Assembly (NCBI RefSeq): GCF_001074635.1
Contig: NZ_JUQO01000192.1
Span: forward strand, 1-62,697
DNA length: 62,697 nucleotides
Direction: 5' to 3'
DNA from: Streptococcus mitis
GTDB taxonomy: Bacteria; Bacillota; Bacilli; Lactobacillales; Streptococcaceae
Position 1 is the stretch's first letter. Each line of letters opens with the position of its first letter. The notes under the pieces are model-generated. The model was not told where the DNA came from and searched no databases. It saw only the letters and a program-made list of their open reading frames with translations. The position numbers were made by a program, and so were the translations under genes. Shown piece by piece: positions 29,746 through 39,617 of this stretch.

Positions 29746-29778
29746 GAAATTAATTTGCTATTCAAAGGAGGTGTCTAA

Positions 29779-30360
29779 ATGAGCAATTTAGAAAACTTAC
29801 GAGAATCTGTTATTGAACAAGCTCATGAAAAAGGGCGTATGAAATTATTGGATTCCAAAAAGAAGATTGATGATGAATTTGAAATGCAAAAGTCGGTCAT
29901 TGTAAAGAAAAAAGAAGCTGAACATGAACGAAAGTTAAAAGATTTACAGCAGAAATATCAAATAATTTTTCAACAATTAAAAAATAAGGAACGCCAATCA
30001 ACGTTAGTATCAAAACAGAAAATATTAAAAGAACTTTTTCAATCTGCTTTAATAGAAATGGAATCTTGGAATGCAGATAAAGAAATGGAGTTCATCTATC
30101 GAATTCTGGAACGATATTCACAACAAGAGGTCATAGTAACTTTTGGGGAGCGGACTTTAGCTAAATTCAATTTGGAACAATTAGAGAAATTGAAATTCTC
30201 TTTTCCAAATCATTTATTTAGTGAACAGCCTATCTCAAATGAATCAGGCTTACTTATTTCAATAGGTAAAATTGATGATAACTATTTGTATAAAACATTA
30301 ATTGGTTCGATTTCTAAGGAAGAAAGTTCAAGTATCGCAAATCAAATTTTTATCAATTAA
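29779..30360 (+). CDS. ntpE: V-type ATPase subunit E
   Basis: A 193-residue protein with a long N-terminal helix rich in Lys/Glu/Gln (KKIDDEFEMQKSVIVKKKEAEHERKLK) and a compact C-terminal domain that contacts the catalytic head. This is the normal plan of subunit E, the peripheral stalk partner of the NtpF-type subunit. An AAAGGAGG ribosome site precedes it. A 64-base gap with a weak hairpin separates it from ntpC. Confidence 0.85.
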   Translation: MSNLENLRESVIEQAHEKGRMKLLDSKKKIDDEFEMQKSVIVKKKEAEHERKLKDLQQKYQIIFQQLKNKERQSTLVSKQKILKELFQSALIEMESWNADKEMEFIYRILERYSQQEVIVTFGERTLAKFNLEQLEKLKFSFPNHLFSEQPISNESGLLISIGKIDDNYLYKTLIGSISKEESSSIANQIFIN

Positions 30361-30424
30361 GGATGAAATTGGTTAATCCTTCTTAGAAATTTGGAGTATT
30401 CCAATAAAATTAGAAAGGTATTTT

Positions 30425-31432
30425 ATGGATACTAATCTTTTTTCAAAAATAAATACGACGATTTCGGTAAAAGAAAACGATTTTATTACAGAAGAAAAAT
30501 TTCAAAAAATTATACAATCCAAAGATACGGAGACATTGGCATTTATCTTAGAAGCAACTCCCTATCATTTATCGATTGACGTTTTAGAAAATCCTAGTCA
30601 GACAGAGATTTCGCTAATGACAAAATTAGTCAATGATTATAGATGGGCCTATGCTGAAAGTCCGTCTGATAAAATTGTGACTTTATTTGCTTTACGATAT
30701 GTTTATCATAATATCAAAGTTTTATTAAAATCTAAGGCGGCAATTAAGAAAGATTTTTCTAAATTATTAATTCCAATAGGGATTTTTGATATAGAAAGTT
30801 TAAAACATTTAGTTTCTTCCTTACATTCAGATACACTTCCTGATTTTATGGTTCATGAAGTAGAATCAATTTGGAATGAGTATGAAACTTTTAATAATAT
30901 TCGTGTACTTGATGTCGGAGCTGATCTAGCATATTTTAAACATCTGAAACTTTTATCTAATGAGTTAGGTGGGGTGCTGTCTCAGGTTATTGTTGCAATG
31001 ATTGACTTTTATAATATTATTACTGTAAAACGTGGTTTATCTCAAAATAAGAGTCATGGGGATATTTTACAATTACTTTCAGATGAAGGAAGTATTTCTG
31101 CTAAAGAATTTATATACATTGTAGAAAATCAAGAAATATTTGTGTGGTTCAATAAAATAAATCTAAGCTTAGATTCAATCTTTTCAACTTACGAATTGAA
31201 GATGCAGGACGCAACAATTTCATCTTCTGAGTTAGAATTTTTATGTGATTTACTATTGTATAAAACTTTAGATCAAGGAAGGTATAATGTAGATGGGCCG
31301 TTAGTTCTTGCTAGATATTTATTGGGATGTGAGTTTGAAGTTAAGAATCTTAGAATGATCATATCAGCTCTTCAAAATACAATTCCTTTTGAATCAATAA
31401 AAGAAAGGATACGCCCGCATTATGGAAGCTAA
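30425..31432 (+). CDS. ntpC: V-type ATPase subunit C (d-type)
   Basis: A 335-residue all-helical protein, the funnel-shaped subunit that joins the central shaft to the rotor ring. Recognisable parts are RYVYHNIKVLLKSK in the first third, LRMIISALQN near the end and the C-terminal RPHYG, which fits the family pattern. It overlaps ntpG by 11 bases. Confidence 0.88.
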   Translation: MDTNLFSKINTTISVKENDFITEEKFQKIIQSKDTETLAFILEATPYHLSIDVLENPSQTEISLMTKLVNDYRWAYAESPSDKIVTLFALRYVYHNIKVLLKSKAAIKKDFSKLLIPIGIFDIESLKHLVSSLHSDTLPDFMVHEVESIWNEYETFNNIRVLDVGADLAYFKHLKLLSNELGGVLSQVIVAMIDFYNIITVKRGLSQNKSHGDILQLLSDEGSISAKEFIYIVENQEIFVWFNKINLSLDSIFSTYELKMQDATISSSELEFLCDLLLYKTLDQGRYNVDGPLVLARYLLGCEFEVKNLRMIISALQNTIPFESIKERIRPHYGS

Positions 31433-31742
31433 TAAGTATAAAATTGGCATAATTGGTAGCTATGATATTATTTTACCCTTTAGCATGATTGGATTTGATA
31501 TATTTCCTGCCTATCAAGAACAAGAAGCTACAAATACTCTAAGAAAATTAGCTCAATCTGATTATGGTGTCATTTATATCACTGAAGACATTGCTTCAAT
31601 GATATTAGATACAATTCGCCATTATGATTCTCAAGTTGTGCCTGCTATTATTTTATTACCGACTCATAAACAAGGTTTAAATTTAGGATTAAAACGTATA
31701 GAGGATAATGTAGAGAAAGCAGTAGGACACATTATTTTATAA
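31422..31742 (+). CDS. ntpG: V-type ATPase subunit F (NtpG)
   Basis: A 106-residue Rossmann-like protein: KIGIIGSYDIILPFSMIGFDIFP, then YGVIYITEDIA and VVPAIILLPTHK, the standard F-subunit strands. It binds the central stalk with subunit D. In E. hirae naming this is NtpG. Starts within the end of ntpC. Confidence 0.9.
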   Translation: MEANKYKIGIIGSYDIILPFSMIGFDIFPAYQEQEATNTLRKLAQSDYGVIYITEDIASMILDTIRHYDSQVVPAIILLPTHKQGLNLGLKRIEDNVEKAVGHIIL

Positions 31743-31804
31743 TAATGTACAAAATTGTCTGTAATATTATTCTATAATTTTTGGACTTAGTAAGGAGAAT
31801 AACT

Positions 31805-33580
31805 TTGACTCAAGGGAAGATTATAAAAGTATCGGGACCTCTAGTTATTGCATCAGGTATGCAGGAGGCTAATATTCAAGATATTTGCCGTGTAGGTAAG
31901 CTAGGGTTAATCGGTGAAATTATTGAAATGAGAAGAGATCAGGCATCTATCCAAGTCTATGAAGAAACATCTGGTCTTGGTCCGGGAGAACCTGTTGTTA
32001 CAACTGGAGAACCTCTCTCGGTTGAATTAGGGCCAGGATTGATTTCTCAAATGTTTGATGGCATACAACGCCCATTAGATCGATTTAAATTGGCTACTCA
32101 TAATGATTTTCTAGTTCGTGGGGTAGAAGTTCCAAGTTTGGATAGAGATATTAAGTGGCATTTTGATTCCACTATAGCAATTGGTCAAAAAGTGAGTACG
32201 GGTGATATTCTTGGAACTGTCAAGGAAACCGAGGTAGTTAATCATAAAATTATGGTTCCTTATGGAGTATCTGGAGAAGTCGTTTCTATTTCATCTGGCG
32301 ATTTTACAATTGATGAAGTTGTATATGAAATAAAAAAATTGGACGGTAGTTTCTATAAAGGAACGCTTATGCAAAAATGGCCTGTCCGCAAGGCGCGTCC
32401 TGTTTCTAAACGTTTAATTCCAGAAGAACCATTAATCACAGGTCAACGAGTTATTGATACATTCTTTCCAGTAACCAAAGGGGGAGCTGCAGCAGTTCCT
32501 GGACCGTTTGGAGCAGGAAAGACAGTTGTACAACACCAAGTAGCTAAATTTGCCAATGTTGATATTGTTATTTATGTTGGTTGTGGAGAACGTGGAAATG
32601 AAATGACGGATGTACTGAATGAGTTTCCTGAGTTGATTGACCCTAATACCGGACAATCAATTATGCAACGGACAGTTCTGATTGCTAATACTTCAAATAT
32701 GCCTGTTGCTGCTCGTGAGGCTTCAATTTATACAGGAATTACCATGGCTGAGTATTTTCGTGATATGGGCTACTCTGTAGCCATTATGGCTGATTCAACT
32801 TCACGTTGGGCAGAAGCGCTACGTGAAATGTCAGGACGTCTAGAAGAAATGCCTGGTGATGAGGGTTATCCTGCTTATCTGGGAAGTCGTATCGCTGAAT
32901 ATTATGAAAGAGCAGGACGTTCTCAGGTTCTAGGGCTTCCAGAACGTGAAGGAACGATTACTGCTATTGGAGCTGTATCGCCACCTGGTGGAGATATTTC
33001 AGAACCAGTTACTCAAAACACTTTACGGATTGTGAAAGTTTTTTGGGGACTTGATGCTCCGTTGGCACAGCGACGTCATTTTCCTGCAATTAACTGGCTT
33101 ACATCTTATTCACTATATAAAGACAGTGTGGGCACTTATATAGATGGTAAAGAGAAGACAGATTGGAATAGTAAAATAACTCGTGCGATGAACTACTTAC
33201 AACGGGAATCTAGTTTAGAGGAAATTGTTCGTCTTGTTGGGATTGATTCTCTGTCTGATAATGAACGACTAACGATGGAAATTGCTAAACAAATTCGAGA
33301 AGATTATTTGCAACAGAACGCTTTTGATTCGGTAGATACATTTACTTCGTTTGCAAAACAAGAAGCAATGCTAAGTAATATCCTAACTTTTGCTGATCAG
33401 GCAAATCATGCTTTAGAGTTGGGTTCTTACTTTACAGAGATTATGGAAGGTACCGTGGCAGTTCGAGACCGTATGGCGAGAAGTAAATATGTTTCAGAAG
33501 ATAGATTAGATGAAATCAAAATTATATCAAATGAGATTACACATCAAATTCATTTGATATTAGAAACAGGAGGTCTATAA
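31805..33580 (+). CDS. ntpA: V-type ATPase catalytic subunit A
   Basis: The 591-residue catalytic subunit. The start is TTG 31805, with AAGGAG nine bases before; an upstream in-frame TTG at 31781 has no ribosome site. It has the P-loop GPFGAGKT (about 234-241), the catalytic [11 protein letters not shown] glutamate region, the A-type non-homologous insert near residues 120-200, and [24 protein letters not shown]. It hydrolyses ATP in the A3B3 head. The TTG start may tune its level relative to B. Confidence 0.95.
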   Translation: MTQGKIIKVSGPLVIASGMQEANIQDICRVGKLGLIGEIIEMRRDQASIQVYEETSGLGPGEPVVTTGEPLSVELGPGLISQMFDGIQRPLDRFKLATHNDFLVRGVEVPSLDRDIKWHFDSTIAIGQKVSTGDILGTVKETEVVNHKIMVPYGVSGEVVSISSGDFTIDEVVYEIKKLDGSFYKGTLMQKWPVRKARPVSKRLIPEEPLITGQRVIDTFFPVTKGGAAAVPGPFGAGKTVVQHQVAKFANVDIVIYVGCGERGNEMTDVLNEFPELIDPNTGQSIMQRTVLIANTSNMPVAAREASIYTGITMAEYFRDMGYSVAIMADSTSRWAEALREMSGRLEEMPGDEGYPAYLGSRIAEYYERAGRSQVLGLPEREGTITAIGAVSPPGGDISEPVTQNTLRIVKVFWGLDAPLAQRRHFPAINWLTSYSLYKDSVGTYIDGKEKTDWNSKITRAMNYLQRESSLEEIVRLVGIDSLSDNERLTMEIAKQIREDYLQQNAFDSVDTFTSFAKQEAMLSNILTFADQANHALELGSYFTEIMEGTVAVRDRMARSKYVSEDRLDEIKIISNEITHQIHLILETGGL

Positions 33581-34966
33581 ATGAGTGTTATAAAAGAATA
33601 CAGAACTGCTAGTGAAGTTGTTGGGCCTCTTATGATTGTTGAACAAGTAAATAATGTGTCTTACAATGAGTTAGTTGAAATTCAACTTCATAATGGAGAA
33701 ATTCGTCGTGGACAAGTTTTAGAAATCCACGAAGATAAAGCAATGGTTCAGCTTTTTGAAGGATCTAGTGGAATAAATTTAGAAAAGTCTAAAATTCGTT
33801 TTGCTGGTCATGCATTAGAATTGGCTGTATCTGAGGATATGGTTGGTCGTATTTTTAATGGGATGGGAAAACCAATTGATGGTGGACCAGATTTAATTCC
33901 AGAGAAATATTTAGATATTGATGGTCAAGCTATTAATCCTGTATCTAGAGATTATCCAGATGAATTTATTCAGACAGGGATCTCCTCTATTGATCATTTG
34001 AATACTCTTGTACGTGGTCAAAAATTACCAGTATTTTCAGGTTCGGGCTTACCTCATAATGAATTAGCTGCTCAGATAGCAAGACAAGCGACTGTTTTAA
34101 ATTCTGATGAAAATTTTGCGGTTGTATTTGCAGCAATGGGTATTACTTTTGAAGAAGCTGAGTTTTTTATGGAAGAACTCAGAAAAACAGGAGCAATCGA
34201 TCGTTCGGTTTTATTTATGAACTTGGCAAATGATCCTGCAATTGAGCGTATTGCAACTCCCCGCATTGCTTTAACTGCGGCAGAGTATCTAGCTTTTGAA
34301 AAAGATATGCACGTTCTAGTTATCATGACGGATATGACTAACTATTGTGAAGCGTTACGTGAAGTCTCAGCAGCTCGCCGTGAAGTTCCAGGGAGACGAG
34401 GCTATCCGGGATATTTATATACAAATTTATCAACTCTATACGAAAGGGCTGGTCGCTTAGTTGGTAAAAAAGGTTCGGTGACACAGATTCCTATTTTAAC
34501 AATGCCAGAAGATGACATAACACATCCAATTCCTGATTTAACTGGATACATTACTGAAGGGCAAATTATTTTGTCGCATGAGTTGTATAATCAAGGTTAT
34601 CGTCCACCAATCAATGTTTTACCTTCTCTCTCTCGATTAAAAGATAAGGGATCTGGAGAAGGTAAAACTCGTGGAGATCATGCTCCAACTATGAATCAAC
34701 TGTTTGCAGCCTATGCCCAAGGGAAAAAGGTTGAAGAGTTAGCAGTAGTATTAGGAGAATCGGCTTTATCTGATGTAGATAAATTGTATGTGAGGTTTAC
34801 AAAGCGTTTTGAAGAAGAGTACATAAACCAAGGATTTTATAAAAATCGAAATATAGAAGATACGTTGAATCTTGGGTGGGAATTACTATCAATTCTTCCT
34901 CGAACAGAGTTAAAACGTATCAAAGATGATTTGCTTGATAAATACTTACCTTTGGTAGAAGTTTAA
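33581..34966 (+). CDS. ntpB: V-type ATPase subunit B
   Basis: The 461-residue non-catalytic nucleotide subunit of the head. It lacks a classic P-loop: the corresponding loop is [14 protein letters not shown], the normal B-subunit form. Further conserved stretches are [30 protein letters not shown] and [10 protein letters not shown]. The ATG directly follows the ntpA stop with no gap, and GGAGGT serves as the ribosome site. Confidence 0.96.
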   Translation: MSVIKEYRTASEVVGPLMIVEQVNNVSYNELVEIQLHNGEIRRGQVLEIHEDKAMVQLFEGSSGINLEKSKIRFAGHALELAVSEDMVGRIFNGMGKPIDGGPDLIPEKYLDIDGQAINPVSRDYPDEFIQTGISSIDHLNTLVRGQKLPVFSGSGLPHNELAAQIARQATVLNSDENFAVVFAAMGITFEEAEFFMEELRKTGAIDRSVLFMNLANDPAIERIATPRIALTAAEYLAFEKDMHVLVIMTDMTNYCEALREVSAARREVPGRRGYPGYLYTNLSTLYERAGRLVGKKGSVTQIPILTMPEDDITHPIPDLTGYITEGQIILSHELYNQGYRPPINVLPSLSRLKDKGSGEGKTRGDHAPTMNQLFAAYAQGKKVEELAVVLGESALSDVDKLYVRFTKRFEEEYINQGFYKNRNIEDTLNLGWELLSILPRTELKRIKDDLLDKYLPLVEV

Positions 34967-34988
34967 TCCGGAACTGGAGTGATTATCT

Positions 34989-35600
34989 ATGGTACGTTTG
35001 AATGTAAAACCAACTCGTATGGAATTGAATAACTTAAAGGAACGTTTGAAAACAGCTGAACGTGGACATAAGTTATTAAAGGATAAAAGAGATGAATTGA
35101 TGAGGCGATTTATTTCTTTGATTCGTGAGAATAATCAACTTCGGAAAGAAGTAGAAAGTTATCTAATTGATAATCTAAAATCCTTTGCAGTTGCTAAATC
35201 ATTAGAGAATTCTCAAATGGTGGAGGAATTATTTTCAATTCCATCGAAAGAAATTGAATTATTTGTTGAGAAAGAAAATATCATGAGTGTAACAGTTCCT
35301 AGAATGCATATGAATATTACTTCTCAAAATGAGAACAGTGAATACAGCTATTTATCTTCTAATAGTGAAATGGATGATGTATTTGCTACAATGAATAGTT
35401 TAATTGATAAATTACTAAGACTGGCAGAAGTTGAAAAAACGTGTCAGTTAATGGCTGATGAAATAGAAAAAACACGTAGACGTGTAAATGGTTTAGAATA
35501 CTCGATTATTCCAAACTTGTCGGAAACTATTCATTATATAGAATTGAAACTAGAGGAGGCAGAAAGAGCCAATTTAGTTCGTATTATGAAAGTGAAGTAG
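34989..35600 (+). CDS. ntpD: V-type ATPase subunit D
   Basis: A 203-residue antiparallel coiled coil forming the central shaft. It starts [35 protein letters not shown], the conserved D-subunit opening, and ends [22 protein letters not shown], also a family hallmark. It is the last V-ATPase gene; the ntpH and ntpJ genes of E. hirae are absent. A terminator follows. Confidence 0.95.
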   Translation: MVRLNVKPTRMELNNLKERLKTAERGHKLLKDKRDELMRRFISLIRENNQLRKEVESYLIDNLKSFAVAKSLENSQMVEELFSIPSKEIELFVEKENIMSVTVPRMHMNITSQNENSEYSYLSSNSEMDDVFATMNSLIDKLLRLAEVEKTCQLMADEIEKTRRRVNGLEYSIIPNLSETIHYIELKLEEAERANLVRIMKVK

Positions 35601-35638
35601 ATCCTTTATTTAGATTATTAATTAGATGAACAAATATC

Positions 35639-35675
35639 AGCTTGGATAAGGCTTTAAGCCTTTCTAAGCTTTTTT
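35639..35675 (+). terminator. Terminator of the V-ATPase operon
   Basis: AGCTTGGATAAGGC pairs with GCCTTTCTAAGCT (small bulges), followed by six T. Confidence 0.75.
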
Positions 35676-36088
35676 GTTGACAGTATCAGGATATCTTTTT
35701 CAAAATTTTGGTTTGTTAGATAATGAAAATGTTTCTACTAATCTAGATTTAGGATTAGTAAATCTTAAATGTAATTATATAGAAAAAGATAAGTTAAAAA
35801 AAAGATGTATTAGCAAGAGTTGGTCTAACTCATATTCATCTGGAACAAAAGATATATGAATTGTCTGGCGGTGAAGCACAACGTGTTGCTTTAGCGAAAA
35901 TCATTCTTAAAAATCCACCATTAATACTTGCGGATGAGTTGACTGCATCGCTCGATCCTACGACTTCACAAGGAATTATGAAATTATTATTAGATATGAA
36001 AAATGAAAATCGTCTAATCATCATTGCAACTCATAATCCCGATATTTGGAATCAAGCAGATGAAGTTATAAATTTAAATCAATTATAG
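35674..36088 (+). pseudogene. Remnant of an ABC-transporter ATPase gene
   Basis: Two reading frames give one broken ABC ATPase. The first encodes GYLFQNFGLLDNENVSTNLDLGL (Q-loop region). After an A run near 35796-35804 the frame shifts to DVLARVGLTHIHLEQKIYEL and then SGGEAQRVALAKIIL, the Walker B-like LILADELTASLDP and the H-loop IIIATHNP. Everything before the Q-loop, including Walker A, is missing, and the usual DEP is DEL. It resembles the ATPases of SalX/LolD-type exporters in bacteriocin loci. It is dead, and marks old rearrangement at the cargo's right edge. Confidence 0.85.
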
Positions 36089-36140
36089 TTACAGTCAATA
36101 GATATCTTCTATATTTTAAAGTTATTTTATCTGAATCCGT

Positions 36141-36172
36141 AAAAGCAGTTCAATCTTGTACTGCTTTTTTCT
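36141..36172 (+). terminator. Hairpin terminator downstream of the ABC remnant
   Basis: AAAAGCAGT (36141-36149) pairs with ACTGCTTTT (36160-36168) and runs into a T stretch. Between here and 36490 I find no gene, only a possible 26-codon frame at 36234-36314 (see findings). Confidence 0.75.
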
Positions 36173-36490
36173 TTTACGACTTACGCTGTTTGGTTTCATG
36201 AGCAAGCCCCTCAAAGTGAACTAATAACAAATCATGAGAAGTCATAGTGATGAAATTTCTGTAACGGAGGTAGAGCGAATTGCTGAACCATTAAATGAGT
36301 ATCTCTCGAAGTAGATGCGTCTATTTTGACTTCTAGTCTGATAGAATGGTAGTTTGAAAATGTAAATGATAGCTACTGTTCATAAAACATAGAAGGTATG
36401 TAGGGTGTTGTGAGAGGAGCTAGAAATTAGTACTTACCTGATTATTCCAACAACTCCAAAGATGTGATAAAAATTTCAAGTACTCTTATC

Positions 36491-36496
36491 TATAAT
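36491..36496 (+). promoter_or_regulatory. -10 of the transfer operon promoter
   Basis: A perfect TATAAT with no strong -35 at the usual distance. Transcription would start near 36503 and read through the structured leader into the conjugation genes. A weak -35 suggests that an activator is needed. Confidence 0.45.
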
Positions 36497-36525
36497 AAAG
36501 CTACCTGTTCTTTGAAAATTGAATC

Positions 36526-36660
36526 CACTCCGTCTTGATTAGCGTGCCTGTGTAAGTAGGGACTGAGAGTATTTCCCTGTGAAGGGCAACTGGCACAAGA
36601 CGTGTGTGAGAATTTTCTAACAGACACGGAGTTTATCGTTACCAGACTTAAACGATGCGA
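36526..36660 (+). promoter_or_regulatory. Structured leader (RNA or oriT-like) before the transfer operon
   Basis: A gene-free stretch full of perfect inverted repeats: ACTCCGT (36527-36533) with ACGGAGT (36626-36632); CGTCTT (36531-36536) with AAGACG (36597-36602); GTGCC (36544-36548) with GGCAC (36592-36596); AGGGA (36558-36562) with TCCCT (36574-36578); ATCGTT (36635-36640) with AACGAT (36651-36656). The first two pairings share bases CGT at 36531-36533, so they exclude each other in part. This could be an RNA switch or a DNA transfer origin. No known family recognised. Confidence 0.55.
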
Positions 36661-36683
36661 CAAACTAGATAAAGGAGTTAATC

Positions 36684-36983
36684 ATGAAAGTAGTAAACTT
36701 GTATGATTTGAAACAAATGGGAAATAAAGGTGGTTGTACCATCCAATTGATTCATCACTTTCCCTTTGGTATGGGCTTAGGACATCTCAAAAAAGACTAC
36801 ATTGAATTTAAACGCGTTGGTATCGTTGATGGGAAAGCAGTAGAAGTTACTCTTCGAGAACCTTATTCGAGAGATCTACTGCAGGTTGTCAAGTCGATTA
36901 AGCAACGTCAGAAATTGATAGCTTATCGTTATAAAGAAGGAAAGCTGCTATTTGTTAAGAAGGAGGCATCAGATGTCCTCTGA
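36684..36983 (+). CDS. First gene of the ICE transfer operon, unknown
   Basis: A 99-residue protein after an AAGGAG ribosome site. It has short beta-like segments (GCTIQLIHHFPFGMGLGHLKKDYIEF, AVEVTLREPYSRDLLQVVKSI) and no membrane helix. The gene overlaps the next one by 11 bases and is in the position of small accessory proteins of Tn5252-type transfer operons. No family or function recognised. Confidence 0.7.
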   Translation: MKVVNLYDLKQMGNKGGCTIQLIHHFPFGMGLGHLKKDYIEFKRVGIVDGKAVEVTLREPYSRDLLQVVKSIKQRQKLIAYRYKEGKLLFVKKEASDVL

Positions 36984-37461
36984 ACAACAGGAACGAATGG
37001 CAGTTCAATATGCTGAGCGTAGTCTTTTATTTACTGTAAGAAGTCTCTTAAAGATTCTAGAATGGTCTAGACGTCAGGCTTTAGCACAGGATTCTGCCTA
37101 TAAGATAGGAGTACAGAAATTAGAAGAATTGCTACAATCTCCCTATGCGATTGATACGATTAATCTGAAAAAAGATTTTTTAGACAAACCAATTGATATA
37201 GAGAAATTTAAAGCTTTTTTAGAAAAAGAAGAGATTCCTTTAGCCATAGCTTGGCAAGGGGATTCTCTGCATTTCTACACGAAAGACCGTTCGATTCTAG
37301 ACAATCATTTAGACCATCTGTTAGAAAAAATGGTTAATGATCCGGAGAAATTAGCTGATTTTACCATGGATAAGTCATTAGATGATGCTATTGATGAGGC
37401 TAAATCCCAAATAACCTTTAGACAAGAAGGGGCCGTCAAACAGAAAGAGATGGTGAGATGA
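36973..37461 (+). CDS. PcfB/DUF3801-like transfer protein
   Basis: A 162-residue helical protein; start ATG 36973, six bases after AAGGAGG. The pattern of two long helices, then VQKLEELLQS, IDIEKFKAFLEKEEIPLAI and a C-terminal amphipathic helix resembles DUF3801 proteins such as PcfB of pCF10, which link relaxase to coupling protein. The next gene is the coupling protein itself, starting in the overlap. The assignment is by pattern and position only. Confidence 0.55.
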   Translation: MSSEQQERMAVQYAERSLLFTVRSLLKILEWSRRQALAQDSAYKIGVQKLEELLQSPYAIDTINLKKDFLDKPIDIEKFKAFLEKEEIPLAIAWQGDSLHFYTKDRSILDNHLDHLLEKMVNDPEKLADFTMDKSLDDAIDEAKSQITFRQEGAVKQKEMVR

Positions 37462-39338
37462 TGTACAGTGGAAAGAAATTCCTACTATTCTCACTGTTAG
37501 GTATCTTACTAGGCTATCTTTTTCATCGTTTGACGCTTTTGTATGATTCCTATACTGGAAATACCTTAGATAAATGGACTCATCTTCTAATGGAAGGTCA
37601 AGATGAAGTTCTTCAGTCGCCATGGAATGTTTCCTTTACTGGAAAATCAAGTGCTTTTTTTCTACTAGGCTTTGTGATGATGTTGCTGATTTATCTCTAT
37701 CTAGAGACTGGTAAAAAACAATACCGAGAAGGGGTTGAATACGGGAGCGCCCGTTTTGGAACTCTAAAAGAAAAGAAGCTCTTTTACGGTAAGGAATTTT
37801 CTCATGATACGATCTTAGCTCAAGATGTTCGTTTGACATTATTAGATAAAAAATCACCCCAATATGATAGAAATAAGAATATTGCGGTGATCGGAGGTTC
37901 AGGAAGTGGGAAGACATTTCGCTTTGTGAAACCCAATCTGATTCAGATGAATAGTTCTAATATTGTAGTGGATCCTAAAGATCACTTAGCTGAGAAAACT
38001 GGAAAACTCTTTTTAGAACATGGCTACCAAGTAAAGGTGTTAGATTTAGTCAATATGAAGAACTCAGATGGCTTCAATCCTTTTCGCTATATAGAGACAG
38101 AAAATGATTTGAATCGCATGCTGACGGTTTATTTCAATAACACCAAAGGCTCTGGCTCTCGTAGTGATCCATTTTGGGATGAAGCTTCTATGACTTTGGT
38201 ACGAGCTTTAGCCTCCTACTTGGTCGATTTCTATAACCCACCTAAAACAAGAGAACAGCTCATAGAAGAAAGTCGTTTGAGTCAAAAAGAATACCAGAAC
38301 TTGTTGAAACGTCAAAAAAAAGAAGTGGAAGAGCGAAAAAAACGAGGGCGTTATCCAAGTTTTGCTGAAATCTCAAAACTCATTAAACACTTATCCAAGG
38401 GTGAAAACCAAGAAAAAAGTGTCTTAGAAATTCTATTTGAAAATTATGCTAAAAAGTATGGGACTGAAAATTTTACCATGCGAAATTGGGCAGATTTTCA
38501 AAATTATAAGGATAAGACTCTGGATTCTGTTATAGCTGTAACCACTGCTAAATTTGCCCTCTTCAATATTCAAAGTGTCATGGATTTGACCAAAAGAGAT
38601 ACCCTTGATATGAAGACATGGGGCAAGGAAAAATCAATGGTGTACTTAGTTATCCCAGATAACGATAGTACCTTTCGCTTTCTTTCAGCCCTCTTTTTTT
38701 CAACCGTATTTCAAACCCTAACAAGACAAGCAGATATTGATTTTAAGGGACAATTACCTCTTCATGTGAGAGTTTACTTAGATGAGTTCGCAAATATAGG
38801 AGAAATCCCAGATTTTGCTGAACAAACCTCAACAGTCCGTTCTCGGAATATGAGTCTCGTTCCTATTCTACAAAATATTGCCCAACTTCAAGGACTCTAT
38901 AAAGAAAAAGAAGCTTGGAAAACCATTTTGGGGAACTGTGATAGCTTAGTCTATTTAGGTGGTAATGATGAAGATACCTTTAAATTTATGAGTGGCTTAC
39001 TCGGTAAACAAACCATTGATGTTCGAAATACGAGTCGTTCCTTTGGCCAGACAGGTTCAGGATCCCTTTCTCATCAAAAGATTGCTCGTGATTTAATGAC
39101 ACCTGACGAAGTCGGAAATATGAAACGGCATGAATGCTTGGTTCGAATTGCTAATATGCCAGTCTTTAAAAGCAAAAAATACAATTCCATCAAGCATCCA
39201 AACTGGAAGTACCTAGCCAATCAAGAAACCGATGAACGGTGGTGGAACTATCAAATCAATCCTTTGAATCAAAGTCAAGAAAATCATCTTGAAGGCCTTA
39301 GAATTCGTGATTTAACTTTTGAATCTAGTTTAAAATAA
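37458..39338 (+). CDS. VirD4/TraG-type conjugative coupling protein
   Basis: A 626-residue DNA-pumping ATPase that brings the relaxase-DNA complex to the secretion channel. Two N-terminal membrane helices (about 8-25 and 65-82), the P-loop GGSGSGKT (146-153) and Walker B LRVYLDEFANIGEIPDFAEQ are clear. A Lys/Glu-rich segment is inserted near residues 265-310. The start ATG overlaps the preceding stop. It heads the membrane part of the type IV secretion set. Confidence 0.93.
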   Translation: MMYSGKKFLLFSLLGILLGYLFHRLTLLYDSYTGNTLDKWTHLLMEGQDEVLQSPWNVSFTGKSSAFFLLGFVMMLLIYLYLETGKKQYREGVEYGSARFGTLKEKKLFYGKEFSHDTILAQDVRLTLLDKKSPQYDRNKNIAVIGGSGSGKTFRFVKPNLIQMNSSNIVVDPKDHLAEKTGKLFLEHGYQVKVLDLVNMKNSDGFNPFRYIETENDLNRMLTVYFNNTKGSGSRSDPFWDEASMTLVRALASYLVDFYNPPKTREQLIEESRLSQKEYQNLLKRQKKEVEERKKRGRYPSFAEISKLIKHLSKGENQEKSVLEILFENYAKKYGTENFTMRNWADFQNYKDKTLDSVIAVTTAKFALFNIQSVMDLTKRDTLDMKTWGKEKSMVYLVIPDNDSTFRFLSALFFSTVFQTLTRQADIDFKGQLPLHVRVYLDEFANIGEIPDFAEQTSTVRSRNMSLVPILQNIAQLQGLYKEKEAWKTILGNCDSLVYLGGNDEDTFKFMSGLLGKQTIDVRNTSRSFGQTGSGSLSHQKIARDLMTPDEVGNMKRHECLVRIANMPVFKSKKYNSIKHPNWKYLANQETDERWWNYQINPLNQSQENHLEGLRIRDLTFESSLK

Positions 39339-39358
39339 AAATAGAAAAGAGGAAATAG

Positions 39359-39601
39359 ATGATTACGCATTTTAAAGGTTTTGTTTATGGAGTAGACGCA
39401 AGTGCTATGTTTGCACAAGCTATGTCTTTGTTACAGAAGGGATTGATTGCGGTTGGTGCCTTTCTTGTTGTTGTGGGGATTGTTAACCTTGCAACCAACA
39501 TTAAAGATGGTGGCCCAGGTGTTCGGAATGCCATTCTTGAAATTGTCGGTGGTGTTATGGTCGGGGCTGCTGGAGCCTTTGTAACTCAAATTTCAATTTA
39601 G
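39359..39601 (+). CDS. VirB2/TrbC-like pilin candidate
   Basis: An 80-residue protein with two membrane helices (about 22-46 and 58-78) separated by a short KDGGPGVRNAI loop. Small two-helix proteins in this place, between coupling protein and VirB6, are taken as the pilin-like channel subunit of Gram-positive conjugation systems. No signal peptide is seen. Its stop TAG overlaps the ribosome site of the next gene. Confidence 0.7.
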   Translation: MITHFKGFVYGVDASAMFAQAMSLLQKGLIAVGAFLVVVGIVNLATNIKDGGPGVRNAILEIVGGVMVGAAGAFVTQISI

Positions 39602-39617
39602 GAGGATAAACAATGAC

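Noticed and set aside
36234..36314. A 26-codon gene (ending EPLNEYLSK)
   Set aside because: No ribosome site and stops directly upstream; kept only as a possible gene remnant.
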